Source: JAXLXE01 sp046328115
GTDB lineage: Bacteria > Chloroflexota > UBA6077 > JACCZL01
DNA length: 64,000 nucleotides
Assembly (NCBI GenBank): GCA_046328115.1
Contig: JAXLXE010000001.1
Coordinates: 1,550,001-1,614,000, forward strand
Direction of reading: 5' to 3'
Notes under the pieces: generated by a model
The model's input: the letters and a program-made list of their open reading frames with translations, nothing else
Database searches by the model: none
Told to the model about the DNA's origin: nothing
Translations under genes and position numbers: made by a program
Part shown: positions 35,010 through 42,879 of the stretch, piece by piece
How positions within the stretch are numbered: position 1 is the stretch's first letter
How the letters are laid out: every line of letters starts with the position of its first letter

Positions 35010-35786
35010 TTGACGCGGCCGACGCGGGGACAGATCTTGCTGATCCCGGGCATCAATGGCTCGGCGGGCGTTCTGATGGCGGTGGCCGAGCGGCTCGTTC
35101 CTTCGCTCAAGCCAATCCCCTTCGACCACAACCAGATCGTGGCTGACCCGGAGGTCGTTGCGCTGGCGGACCTCGCGGTGGCCCAGGTGCCGGGAGACGA
35201 GCCATTCTACGTCCTCGGTGAGTCATTTGGCGGCCCGGTGGCACTCACCATCGCCAGAAGGCATCCCAACCGCGTCAGGGGGCTCGTGCTGTGCGCTACG
35301 TTTGCCCGGTACCCGCGCGGGTCGCGCGCAGCGGCCTCGCTGGGCTTGTCTGCCTTCGAGCGACTGGATGAGCGCCTCGCCGGAGGCCTGATCCGCGGGA
35401 CGCGCGCTATCCGCGCCATGATGTTCGTGGGACTGCGCGCATCGTCTCAGATACGCCACGCGTACCACGCCATGCCGGTCACCGCGCCCCGAGTGTATGC
35501 CAGCAAAGCGCGGGTGTGCCTGAAATTTGACGCGCGACCCTGGCTCGGGGAAGTCCGGTGCCCGTCGCTGGTCATCAGCGGCTCGCTAGACCCCGTGGTA
35601 CCAGCTCGAGCCGGGCGGGAACTGGCGCAGTTGCTCGCCCATGCCGACTATCTCGAGTCCTTCGCCACCCACCACCTGGTGCACGTCACCCGCGCCGATA
35701 CAATCGGCGGCCGCGTGGAAGCCTGGCTCGATCAGGTAGATCCGGGTGGTTCGAGCACGTCCGCGCGATCGATGCCGCTGGCATGA
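35010..35786 (+). CDS. Alpha/beta hydrolase
   Basis: A 258-residue alpha/beta-hydrolase-fold protein: strand and oxyanion region ILLIPGINGSAG, nucleophile elbow LGESFGGP (Ser near 73), PSLVISGSLDPVVPARAG with the acid, and a terminal histidine in ATHHLVHVTRA. GINGSAG replaces the common HGxxG, and the elbow reads GESFGG. The start is TTG, 19 bases after the permease stop; GGGAAACGG is a weak ribosome binding site. It probably belongs to the ABC operon by position. Substrate unknown. Confidence 0.8.
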   Translation: MTRPTRGQILLIPGINGSAGVLMAVAERLVPSLKPIPFDHNQIVADPEVVALADLAVAQVPGDEPFYVLGESFGGPVALTIARRHPNRVRGLVLCATFARYPRGSRAAASLGLSAFERLDERLAGGLIRGTRAIRAMMFVGLRASSQIRHAYHAMPVTAPRVYASKARVCLKFDARPWLGEVRCPSLVISGSLDPVVPARAGRELAQLLAHADYLESFATHHLVHVTRADTIGGRVEAWLDQVDPGGSSTSARSMPLA

Positions 35787-35870
35787 ACGCGCACCAGGCG
35801 CTTTGGAGCGGCATCCGGGCGTCTGGTAGCATCCGGCCGGAATCCACACCAGAGTAACCAGCGCCCAACC

Positions 35871-36197
35871 ATGCAGTCAGTCGTCAATGCAACGTACGCC
35901 GGCGCCCAGCTCATCCTGTTGCTCATCATCGGCTGGGTGGTCGTCTACATCGCCGGGCGTTACACAGAACGCCGCCTACGCAAACAGCAGTCCGCGCCAA
36001 GCATCCTGGGCGGTGTCGGCGTGCTCTTTGATTACTCCAACGTCGTGGGAATCCCCGTGCTGCTGCTCGGCACCGCCTACCTCGTCTGGGCGATGGCGTT
36101 TGGCGGCGGCCTTGGCAGCGGCCCCACCGCGCTGGTGATCCTCTTCATGACGCTGGCAGGCCTGCTCATAGGCTTTGGTCCCGGTCTGCGGCGTTGA
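35871..36197 (+). CDS. Small membrane protein, three hydrophobic segments
   Basis: A 108-residue protein with hydrophobic segments near 9-27 (AQLILLLIIGWVVVYIAG), 51-73 (VVGIPVLLLGTAYLVWAMAFGG) and 79-102 (GPTALVILFMTLAGLLIGFGPG). A basic stretch, RRLRKQQ, follows the first span. I do not recognise the family. Its stop overlaps the start of the next gene (TTGA), so it is coupled to a GT-C glycosyltransferase and may be its small partner. Confidence 0.7.
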   Translation: MQSVVNATYAGAQLILLLIIGWVVVYIAGRYTERRLRKQQSAPSILGGVGVLFDYSNVVGIPVLLLGTAYLVWAMAFGGGLGSGPTALVILFMTLAGLLIGFGPGLRR

Positions 36198-37660
36198 GCC
36201 CCGCCGCGATCTGGCGCCGCTGCTCCGGTGCCGTCGCGCGCCATCCAGACATGCTGGCGCTCGCGCTCATCCTCACGGTCGCCATGGTCGCCCGAGGCGT
36301 CCTCCTTTACCGCGCGCCGCTCTTCGTCCGACATGACAGCATTGCCTACCTCCAGACGGGGTATGAGCTTGCACGCGGGCACGGATTCGACCTGCCGCAA
36401 CGACGGACGCCGCTTTACCCTGCGTTTCTAGGCGCTGTCATCTGGAGCCTGGGTGAAGACCCGCGCGCGATCGCGTTTGCCCAGCACGCACTGGGGCTAT
36501 TGACGATCGCCGCGACGTATCTCCTGGCGAGAGAGCTCTTCGGCCGAGCCGCGGCGCTTTTCGCCGCGCTGCTGGTGGCCATCTCAGCCCCGCTGCTGAT
36601 CTACGAGCACTACATCCTGGCAGAGCCCGTATTCATCCCCCTCCTGGTCTCAGGATGCTGGCTGGCGGTGCGATCACTGGGGCAACGGGCTAACCGAGGA
36701 CTGTTTGTCGCCGGCGTGCTGCTCGCGCTCGCAGCGCTTGCCCGCCCCATTGGCCAGGCCGCGCTGTTCGCCGTCCCTGTGGCCGTACTCGCGCAACAGG
36801 GCTCCATTAGACGAAGCCTCAGACCGTGGCTAGCCGCCGCCGCGGGGATCGCGCTGGTGCTGGTCCCATGGATGGCGCGCAGCCTCGTGGTGCAGGGCGA
36901 GGCCTCGGCCGGAGCGCTCGGCCAGACCCTGGTGGGGCGCATCGTTCGGCATGACGAGGGCTTCGTCCTTCCGAGTCCCACTAGCCCCAGCCGTCACACC
37001 GATCCCACCGCAATCGCCGTGCGCCAGCTCATCCTGACCCAGATGGCACGGGACGCCCGTCCGAGCGCGATCAACCACCGCGTTCGGAGCCAGTTCGGGC
37101 TGACTGAGAGAGAGGCAAACGCGGCTATGCAGGATGTCGCGATTGAGATCTTCCGCTCGCAGCCGGAGCGGTACGTCGAGGGGACCATTGCCAAGTTCCG
37201 CCGGTTGATCGTCGGGGAGGACGAGCGGCTCAGGTTCCATTGGGCCACGAGCAAGGACGGCGAGCTCCGAGATGATTGGCTGGCGGAGCCCAGCATCGCG
37301 CACTTGTATGCACCACCAACCGCGCTTCAAGAGCGCGGGTACCCGTCAGCCGAGCTGGTGACCCGCGTGTTTCAGCCGTACCTCTGGCGCTGGGTCCTGG
37401 GGCCAGTCGCCCTCGTGGGACTTGCGTTCGGGCTGCGTCGCGAGCGCCGAGCGGCGTCGCTGCTGCTGGTGGGTGTGTCACTCGCCCTGGTAGTCCCCAG
37501 CGCTGCCCTGGTGGGCTATGTGCCACGGTACCGCTACCCCACGGATCCACTCATCGCCGTATTCGTCGCGGGCGGCGCCGTGTCCGTGCTCAGCCTGATC
37601 GGTGCAGCATTCCGCCGCGCTGGCCGAGGGCGGGTGGCGGCGGTACCGGCCCCCTCTTGA
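36194..37660 (+). CDS. GT-C membrane glycosyltransferase (PMT_2/ArnT-like)
   Basis: A 488-residue polytopic protein of the glycosyltransferase 39/83-like superfamily, which transfers sugars from polyprenyl-phosphate donors on the outer face of the membrane. The first extracytoplasmic loop has the acidic motif RHDSIAYLQTGYELARGHGFD (in family members, an Asp or Glu in this loop is catalytic), followed by RTPLYPAFLGAVIW and a second loop YEHYILAEPVFIPLLVSG. About nine to ten spans are visible and a soluble loop lies at 240-380. TTG start, coupled to the small membrane protein. Sugar and acceptor unknown. Confidence 0.82.
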   Translation: MSPAAIWRRCSGAVARHPDMLALALILTVAMVARGVLLYRAPLFVRHDSIAYLQTGYELARGHGFDLPQRRTPLYPAFLGAVIWSLGEDPRAIAFAQHALGLLTIAATYLLARELFGRAAALFAALLVAISAPLLIYEHYILAEPVFIPLLVSGCWLAVRSLGQRANRGLFVAGVLLALAALARPIGQAALFAVPVAVLAQQGSIRRSLRPWLAAAAGIALVLVPWMARSLVVQGEASAGALGQTLVGRIVRHDEGFVLPSPTSPSRHTDPTAIAVRQLILTQMARDARPSAINHRVRSQFGLTEREANAAMQDVAIEIFRSQPERYVEGTIAKFRRLIVGEDERLRFHWATSKDGELRDDWLAEPSIAHLYAPPTALQERGYPSAELVTRVFQPYLWRWVLGPVALVGLAFGLRRERRAASLLLVGVSLALVVPSAALVGYVPRYRYPTDPLIAVFVAGGAVSVLSLIGAAFRRAGRGRVAAVPAPS

Positions 37661-37792
37661 TGAACCCAGGAACGCCCGCAGCGGAAACGGTGCGCGCGCT
37701 CATTCAGCGGTGTATGATGCTGCCCACGGCGGCTGCCACCGGGGATTAACCCGCCGAAAACGTGTAGGGAGCGAGCGTTAATGTCGGGCCGC

Positions 37793-37798
37793 TAGCAT
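37793..37798 (+). promoter_or_regulatory. -10 element upstream of the sugar permease operon
   Basis: TAGCAT lies nine bases before the ATG at 37808, so the transcript would have a leader of only two or three bases. No good -35 is seen. The rest of the 147-base spacer shows nothing firm. Confidence 0.35.
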
Positions 37799-37807
37799 AG
37801 CACCGAC

Positions 37808-38758
37808 ATGACAACGTACAGCCGGCCGCCAACGACGATGGCCTTAGCAACCGTTTCCGAGTCCACGTCCAGGAGCCGCCTCGCCCGCGAGTGGCGAGAC
37901 TGGGCGCTTTTCGTCGCCCTTGTCGGCCCAAACCTGCTCCTCTTTGGACTGTTCAACTACCGTCCGCTCGTCTACAACGCCTACCTCAGTCTGCACGACT
38001 GGAACATGATCTCACCGCTGGCGGACTGGGTGGGGCTCACCAACTATCGCGAGGCGTTCACCTCGCCATCATTCGGCAAAGTGCTCGTCAACACCTTTGT
38101 GCTCATGGGTGGGTCCGTCGCCACGACGCTGGTCATAGGACTGGCTCTGGCACTGCTGCTCAATCAGCCGCTGCGCGGCCGCAACGCGTCGCGCAGCATC
38201 CTCTTTGCACCCCACATCCTCTCCGGCGCCGCCATCGGCGTCGTCTGGGTATTCATCTTTGATCCCAACTACGGCCTATTCCGCCAATTTCTAGCCCCAC
38301 TTGGCCTGACCTCCCCCAACTTCCTGCGAGATCCGAACTGGGCAATGTTCGCCGTCGTTCTCGTGTACGCCTGGAAGAACGTGGGCTACACCCTGGTCAT
38401 CTTCCTTGCCGGCCTGCAGGCAATCCCCCGCGAGCTCTATGAGGCCGCCACCACCGATGGTGCCAACGCCTGGCACCGCTTTCGCCACGTCACCATCCCC
38501 GGCCTATCGCCCATCACCTTCTTCCTGCTAGTGACGGGTGTGCTTTTCAGTTTCCAGACCTTTGACGTGATCCACGTCATGACCCGCGGCGGGCCGGTGG
38601 ACGCCACCACCACGCTGGTCTACTACCTGTACGAGCAGGGCTTCGTGGGCTTCAACGCGGGCCGTGCCGGTGTTTCAGCCGTAGTTCTGTTCATACTGAT
38701 GTTCATCATCACCGTACTCCAGGTTCGCTACGTCGAGCGACGGGTGAGCTATGGCTGA
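37808..38758 (+). CDS. Sugar ABC transporter permease (UgpA/MalF type)
   Basis: A 316-residue permease of the carbohydrate uptake class 1. The opening GPNLLLFGLFNYRPLVYNAYLSLHDWN is typical. The EAA coupling loop reads ELYEAATTDGANAWHRFRHVTIPGLSPITFF, and the family ending TRGGPVDATTTLVYYLYEQGF is present. It has six spans and acts as a heterodimer with the next gene. No ATPase gene lies in the cluster, so it probably uses a shared MsmK/UgpC-type ATPase encoded elsewhere. Confidence 0.93.
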   Translation: MTTYSRPPTTMALATVSESTSRSRLAREWRDWALFVALVGPNLLLFGLFNYRPLVYNAYLSLHDWNMISPLADWVGLTNYREAFTSPSFGKVLVNTFVLMGGSVATTLVIGLALALLLNQPLRGRNASRSILFAPHILSGAAIGVVWVFIFDPNYGLFRQFLAPLGLTSPNFLRDPNWAMFAVVLVYAWKNVGYTLVIFLAGLQAIPRELYEAATTDGANAWHRFRHVTIPGLSPITFFLLVTGVLFSFQTFDVIHVMTRGGPVDATTTLVYYLYEQGFVGFNAGRAGVSAVVLFILMFIITVLQVRYVERRVSYG

Positions 38759-38789
38759 ACAGGCTCAGGGACGCAGGGGTCGCGCATAG

Positions 38790-39674
38790 ATGGCCGCCGT
38801 CTCAGAAACCGTCCGGGCAACGACGTGGGTCACCACCGGCAGTCGCACGCCGGTCATCACACGGGCCGCCGGTTACGCGGCCATGCTGCTGGCGGTCGCC
38901 GCCATCGGCGTGCCCCTGGCGTGGCTTCTCTCCGCGGCGTTCAAGAACAACCCGGAGATCTACGTTATCCCCGCCACGTGGATCCCACGCGAGCCCACCA
39001 TCCAGAACTTCGCCCGCGCTTGGAACGCCGCGCCCTTCGGCACTTTCTACTGGAACAGCGTCGTGGTCACCACGCTCGGCACCATCGGAAAACTCATCAC
39101 CGGCACGCTCACGGCCTACGCCCTGGTGTTCATCCAGTTCCCGGAGCGCGCCAAGAGCGTGGTGTTCGTCCTGATCCTCGGTGCCCTCATGGTCCCCCCG
39201 CAGGTCACGGTGGTCCCCAACTTTCTGCTCATGGCAGATCTGGACTGGGTAAACACCATGCAGGCACTCGTGATCCCCAGCATCCCAACAGCGGTGGGGA
39301 CCTTCCTACTGCGTCAGGCCTTCCTGGGGCTGCCCAGGGAGGTGGTAGATGCCGCGCGGATCGACGGAGCAGGTCACGCGCGGCTCCTCTGGAGCGTCCT
39401 TCTGCCCCTGGCGTTGCCCGTACTCGTCACGTTCACGCTGCTCGCCACCGAGGGTATCTGGAACGAGTTCCTGTGGCCGCTGGTCATCACAAACACGGCG
39501 TCCATGCGGACCCTGCCACTGGGCATCTTCTTCCTGTTGGACCAGGAGGGGAACACCCAATGGGGCGTGGTCATGGCGGGCACGCTCTTCGTCATCATGC
39601 CGCTGATCGCGCTGTTCCTCTGGGCGCAGCGCCACATCGTGGAAGGGATCGCGGCCGGCGCGATCAAGGGATAG
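38790..39674 (+). CDS. Sugar ABC transporter permease (UgpE/MalG type)
   Basis: A 294-residue partner permease. PLAWLLSAAFKNNPEIYVIPATWIPREPTIQNFARAW is typical of the N-terminus. The EAA loop variant is REVVDAARIDGAGHARLLWSVLLPLALPVL, and the family ending with RHIVEGIAAGAIKG is exact. It follows the first permease by 31 bases and precedes the binding protein by 45 bases, giving the common order permease-permease-binding protein. Confidence 0.93.
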   Translation: MAAVSETVRATTWVTTGSRTPVITRAAGYAAMLLAVAAIGVPLAWLLSAAFKNNPEIYVIPATWIPREPTIQNFARAWNAAPFGTFYWNSVVVTTLGTIGKLITGTLTAYALVFIQFPERAKSVVFVLILGALMVPPQVTVVPNFLLMADLDWVNTMQALVIPSIPTAVGTFLLRQAFLGLPREVVDAARIDGAGHARLLWSVLLPLALPVLVTFTLLATEGIWNEFLWPLVITNTASMRTLPLGIFFLLDQEGNTQWGVVMAGTLFVIMPLIALFLWAQRHIVEGIAAGAIKG

Positions 39675-39719
39675 GTTCACTCACTCGTTTCGAGTGACAT
39701 CCACATCGGAGGGAGACTC

Positions 39720-41183
39720 ATGCGCATCGTGTCACGTCGGACAGTTGTCCAGGTCCTTCTGGGCTCAGGCGGCCTTGCCCTGCTGACCGCCTGCGGCCAG
39801 ACAGCCGCGCCGGCCCAGAAGGCGGCGGAGCCCGCCAAGCCGGTCGAGACCAAGCCTACCGCGGCTCCGGCGGCACCCGCCGCGGCGCCCGCCGCCACCC
39901 AGGCCGCACCGGCGAAGCCGGCGGAGGCCGCCAAGCCAGCGGCCGCTTCCGCCCAGGCCGCCGCCACGGGATCGCAGGTCAAGATCGTCTACTGGGGCTC
40001 GTTCTCGGGCAACCTGGGCAAGGCCGAGCAAGAGACGGTGGAAAAGTTCAACGCCTCACAAAAGGACGTTGTCGTCGAATACCAGTTCCAGGGCAGCTAC
40101 GAAGAGACCGCCCAGAAGCTCACGGCGGCTCTCCAGGCGCGGCAGGCCCCGGACATGTCGCTGCTGTCAGATGTCTGGTGGTTCAAGTTCTACAGCAACA
40201 AGATGCTGGCGCCGCTGGACGAGTTCGTCAAGAAGGCCAACGTCGACCTGAAGGACTACCAGGACTCGCTGATCAACGAGGGTATCCGCAAGGGACAGCT
40301 CTTCTGGGTGCCGTTCGCCCGCAGCACGCCGATCTTCTACTACAACAAGGACGCCTGGAAGGCAGCCGGCCTCCCAGATCGCGGTCCTGAGACCTGGGAT
40401 GAGTTCAAGACCTGGACTCCCAAGCTCCTCAAGAAGGACGGCAGCGGCAACGTCTCGCAATACCCGTTCGCGCACCCCGGCGCGGCCAGCTACATCGCCT
40501 GGCTGTTCCAGGGCGTGGCCTGGCAGTGGGGCGGCGCATACTCCAATCCGGACTTCACCATCCGCATCGCGGAGCCGCCAGTGGTCCAGGCCGCGGAATT
40601 CTACCGATCGTCAGTGGCAGACGGCTGGGCCAGCACGCCCAAGGACCTGGACGTGGAGTTCCGCACCGGCGTGGCCGCGTCCATCATGGGCTCCACTGCC
40701 GGTCTAGCCGGCCATGAAGCGAATTCCAAGTTCCCCGTTGGCACTGCGTTCCTGCCCAAGGGACCGGCTGGTTTTGGCTGCTGCACCGGCGGGTCCGGCA
40801 TGGCCATCCTGGCCAGCACGCCCAAGGAGAAGCAGGAGGCGGCCTTCAAGTTCATCCAGTTCGCCACCTCGACGGAGCACACCGCCTGGTGGTCGCAGAA
40901 CACGGGCTACATGCCCGTCCGCAAGTCAGCCGTGGACGGCCCCATGCAGAAGTTCTACGCTGAAAAGCCCAATTTTCTGACCACTGTCAAGCAGCTTCCA
41001 CAGACCAAGCCGCAGGACGCCGCCCGTGTGTTCATCCCCAACGGCGATCAGATCATTGGCAAGGGCCTGGAGCGGATCACCATCAACAAGGAAGCGCCCG
41101 AGGGCGTCTGGAAGGATGTCGCCGCCACCCTCACCAAGGAGGCGGAAGCCGTTGTGAAGCTCGTCAAGGCCGTGGAGGGCTGA
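39720..41183 (+). CDS. Sugar ABC transporter substrate-binding protein (SBP family 1)
   Basis: A 487-residue extracellular binding protein. A signal with SRRTVVQVLLGSGGLALLTAC gives a lipobox Cys near 22. A linker made mostly of Ala, Pro and Lys runs to about 80, and the mature fold opens KIVYWGSFSGNLGKAEQETVEKFNASQKD. Further family 1 features are APDMSLLSDVWWFKFYSNKMLAPLDEF, VPFARSTPIFYYNKDAW and TGGSGMAILASTPKEKQEAAFKFIQF. It has its own GGAGGG ribosome binding site, which allows higher output than the permeases. The ligand is likely an oligosaccharide or glycerol-phosphate compound; motifs do not say which. Confidence 0.93.
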   Translation: MRIVSRRTVVQVLLGSGGLALLTACGQTAAPAQKAAEPAKPVETKPTAAPAAPAAAPAATQAAPAKPAEAAKPAAASAQAAATGSQVKIVYWGSFSGNLGKAEQETVEKFNASQKDVVVEYQFQGSYEETAQKLTAALQARQAPDMSLLSDVWWFKFYSNKMLAPLDEFVKKANVDLKDYQDSLINEGIRKGQLFWVPFARSTPIFYYNKDAWKAAGLPDRGPETWDEFKTWTPKLLKKDGSGNVSQYPFAHPGAASYIAWLFQGVAWQWGGAYSNPDFTIRIAEPPVVQAAEFYRSSVADGWASTPKDLDVEFRTGVAASIMGSTAGLAGHEANSKFPVGTAFLPKGPAGFGCCTGGSGMAILASTPKEKQEAAFKFIQFATSTEHTAWWSQNTGYMPVRKSAVDGPMQKFYAEKPNFLTTVKQLPQTKPQDAARVFIPNGDQIIGKGLERITINKEAPEGVWKDVAATLTKEAEAVVKLVKAVEG

Positions 41184-41213
41184 GGCTCAGAACAGTCGAA
41201 CGCCACACGCAGC

Positions 41214-41243
41214 GAGAGGGGCGGCCGGTTGGCCGCCCCTCTC
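41214..41243. terminator. Bidirectional intrinsic terminator between two sugar-binding protein genes
   Basis: A 13-bp perfect stem (GAGAGGGGCGGCC / GGCCGCCCCTCTC) with loop GGTT. It lies 31 bases after the plus-strand gene and 25 bases after the minus-strand gene, and TTCTTG follows on the plus side. Confidence 0.85.
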
Positions 41244-41267
41244 TTCTTGCGTGACCGGGACCTGCGG

Positions 41268-42731
41268 CTAGCCGCCGTAGACTTCCTTGAGCTGTCCCTC
41301 TGCCCACTTCGCAGCCGCCTCCGGCGTCTCGCCGCCGATGGCCTTCGCGAACATGTCCACGACGATGTACTTGGACCAGGCAAGGCCAGCCTTCTGATCC
41401 GGGGGGCCAGGCCACCCGATCATGCGCCCGTACTTGCCCACCTCCTTGAACATCTTGAGGATCGGGGGGAACTTGTCCCAGGGCAGCGCCGCATCATGCT
41501 TCTCGCTCACACCGCCGTAGTAGCCTTCGTTTTCCGTGAACAGCGGGACATACGTTGCATCGCTGATCTTCCAGCGCAGGAACTCCTTCGCCGCGTCAAT
41601 GTTCTTGCTGTACTTCGGGATCACGTAGTTGTCGATGCCCGGCAGTACGAACTGGCCCTTCGGCCCCTTCGGCAGCACATCTAGCCCGATGTCGTCGAAG
41701 AACGGCTGCTTGTCCTTTCGGGCGACGAACCAGATGCTGCTCCCGTTCACGGTCGCCGAGACGCTCTCGCTCAGAAAGGCCCGATTGTTCGCGCTGTCGT
41801 CCCACCCCAGCCCAGTCTCGTCGTACGCGTCCTTGTACCACTGCTTCATGTCCGTCAAGGCCTTAATGACCTCGGGCGAGTTCACCGCGACCTTTCCCTG
41901 CTCGTCGCGCTCCCGACCACCGTAATTCCACATGACGGCGTAGCACCACCCGGGAGGGTCGCCAAAGCTGTGCCCGAACGCCTGACCAAACGGCCGCCCC
42001 TTGGCCTTCAGCTTCTTTCCAGCTTCGTGGTAGGCGTCGAGCGTCTCGGGGAATTTCTCAGAGCCGATCTCCTTGAACCAGGACTTGCGCCAGTGGACAA
42101 CCCCGCCGCCCTGGTCGTGAGGCATCGCTAGATACTTCCCATCCACCTTTGTGGCCGAGTCCACGGAGGGATAGAAGTCGCCCCACTTCTTCTTGATCTC
42201 GTCTACCACGTCGGAGACGTCAGCCATGCTCTCTTTGTACGTGTGGGCCCAGTTGTCCCGGATGTGCACGATGTCCGGTCCGGCGCCGGCCTGGATGGCA
42301 GCCGAGAGCTTCGGCTGCACATCGTTGACGTTGATGACCTCAACGTTCACCTTTGCGCCGGTCTGCTTCTCGAACTCCTCGGCGACCTGTTTCTTCACCA
42401 TCGCGTCCGCGGTGGGGATGAAGCTGGCCCACTGGATCATGGACAGGGTTACGCCCTTCAGGCTGATTGGCCCCTTGGCCGCCGGTGCCGCCTGACCCGC
42501 CGGCGCCGCCGGTGCGGCTGCCGCGGGAGCGGCCGTGGCCGCGGGTGCTGCCGCCGGGGCAGCCGGCTTCGCCTCGGCGGGCTTCGGAGCCTCGGTTGGC
42601 TTCGGAGCCGGCGCCTGCGTCGCACCTCCGCAGGCGCTCAGGAGCAGCATGGCGCTAGTCCCGAGCGCGCCCTGGAGAAATCCACGGCGCGAGACGGAGC
42701 GCACACGCTCAAATGGCCCAGAAAACGACAT
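41268..42731 (-). CDS. Orphan sugar ABC transporter substrate-binding protein (SBP family 1)
   Basis: A 487-residue binding protein. The N-terminus is Tat-like (SVSRRGFLQGALGTSAMLLLSACGG, lipobox Cys near 34), then a long Ala/Pro/Glu/Lys linker to about 90. The family 1 core reads EEFEKQTGAKVNVEVINVNDVQPKLSAAIQAGAGPDIVHI. Later LPWDKFPPILKMF and WSKYIVVDMFAKAI fit the C-terminal lobe. Although as long as its convergent neighbour, it is only distantly similar, so it is not a recent copy. I choose the ATG with GGAGGG four bases upstream; the longer frame adds 40 unlikely residues. A good promoter lies upstream. No permease is linked on its own strand. Confidence 0.92.
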   Translation of the reverse strand: MSFSGPFERVRSVSRRGFLQGALGTSAMLLLSACGGATQAPAPKPTEAPKPAEAKPAAPAAAPAATAAPAAAAPAAPAGQAAPAAKGPISLKGVTLSMIQWASFIPTADAMVKKQVAEEFEKQTGAKVNVEVINVNDVQPKLSAAIQAGAGPDIVHIRDNWAHTYKESMADVSDVVDEIKKKWGDFYPSVDSATKVDGKYLAMPHDQGGGVVHWRKSWFKEIGSEKFPETLDAYHEAGKKLKAKGRPFGQAFGHSFGDPPGWCYAVMWNYGGRERDEQGKVAVNSPEVIKALTDMKQWYKDAYDETGLGWDDSANNRAFLSESVSATVNGSSIWFVARKDKQPFFDDIGLDVLPKGPKGQFVLPGIDNYVIPKYSKNIDAAKEFLRWKISDATYVPLFTENEGYYGGVSEKHDAALPWDKFPPILKMFKEVGKYGRMIGWPGPPDQKAGLAWSKYIVVDMFAKAIGGETPEAAAKWAEGQLKEVYGG

Positions 42732-42822
42732 CGTTCCCTCCAGCGGAATCACAGGCCGACCACGCAGACTGAGTCTGGCCGTTGCACGCTCGCGAGCCAC
42801 ACGCCACGAGCACCTGCGCGGT

Positions 42823-42851
42823 AGCGTAGAGTGGACCCAGGGGACTGTCAA
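42823..42851 (-). promoter_or_regulatory. Sigma-70-type promoter of the orphan sugar-binding protein
   Basis: On the minus strand a perfect TTGACA (42846-42851), a 17-base spacer and TACGCT (42823-42828). This is the best classical promoter in the window. The leader to the ATG would be about 85 bases. Confidence 0.65.
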
Positions 42852-42879
42852 TAGAACTTCTGTTCCATCTCCTGGCGAG

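Noticed and set aside
37661..37750. 29-codon frame starting right after the GT-C gene stop (TGATGA junction)
   Set aside because: No ribosome binding site, no membrane or domain pattern; length and composition are compatible with chance.
39820..39980. Repetitive GCC/CCG-rich DNA in the sugar-binding protein genes (also at 42470-42640 and 22150-22320)
   Set aside because: It encodes the Ala/Pro/Lys linker after the lipobox Cys and is explained by the protein; no DNA repeat or CRISPR structure is present.
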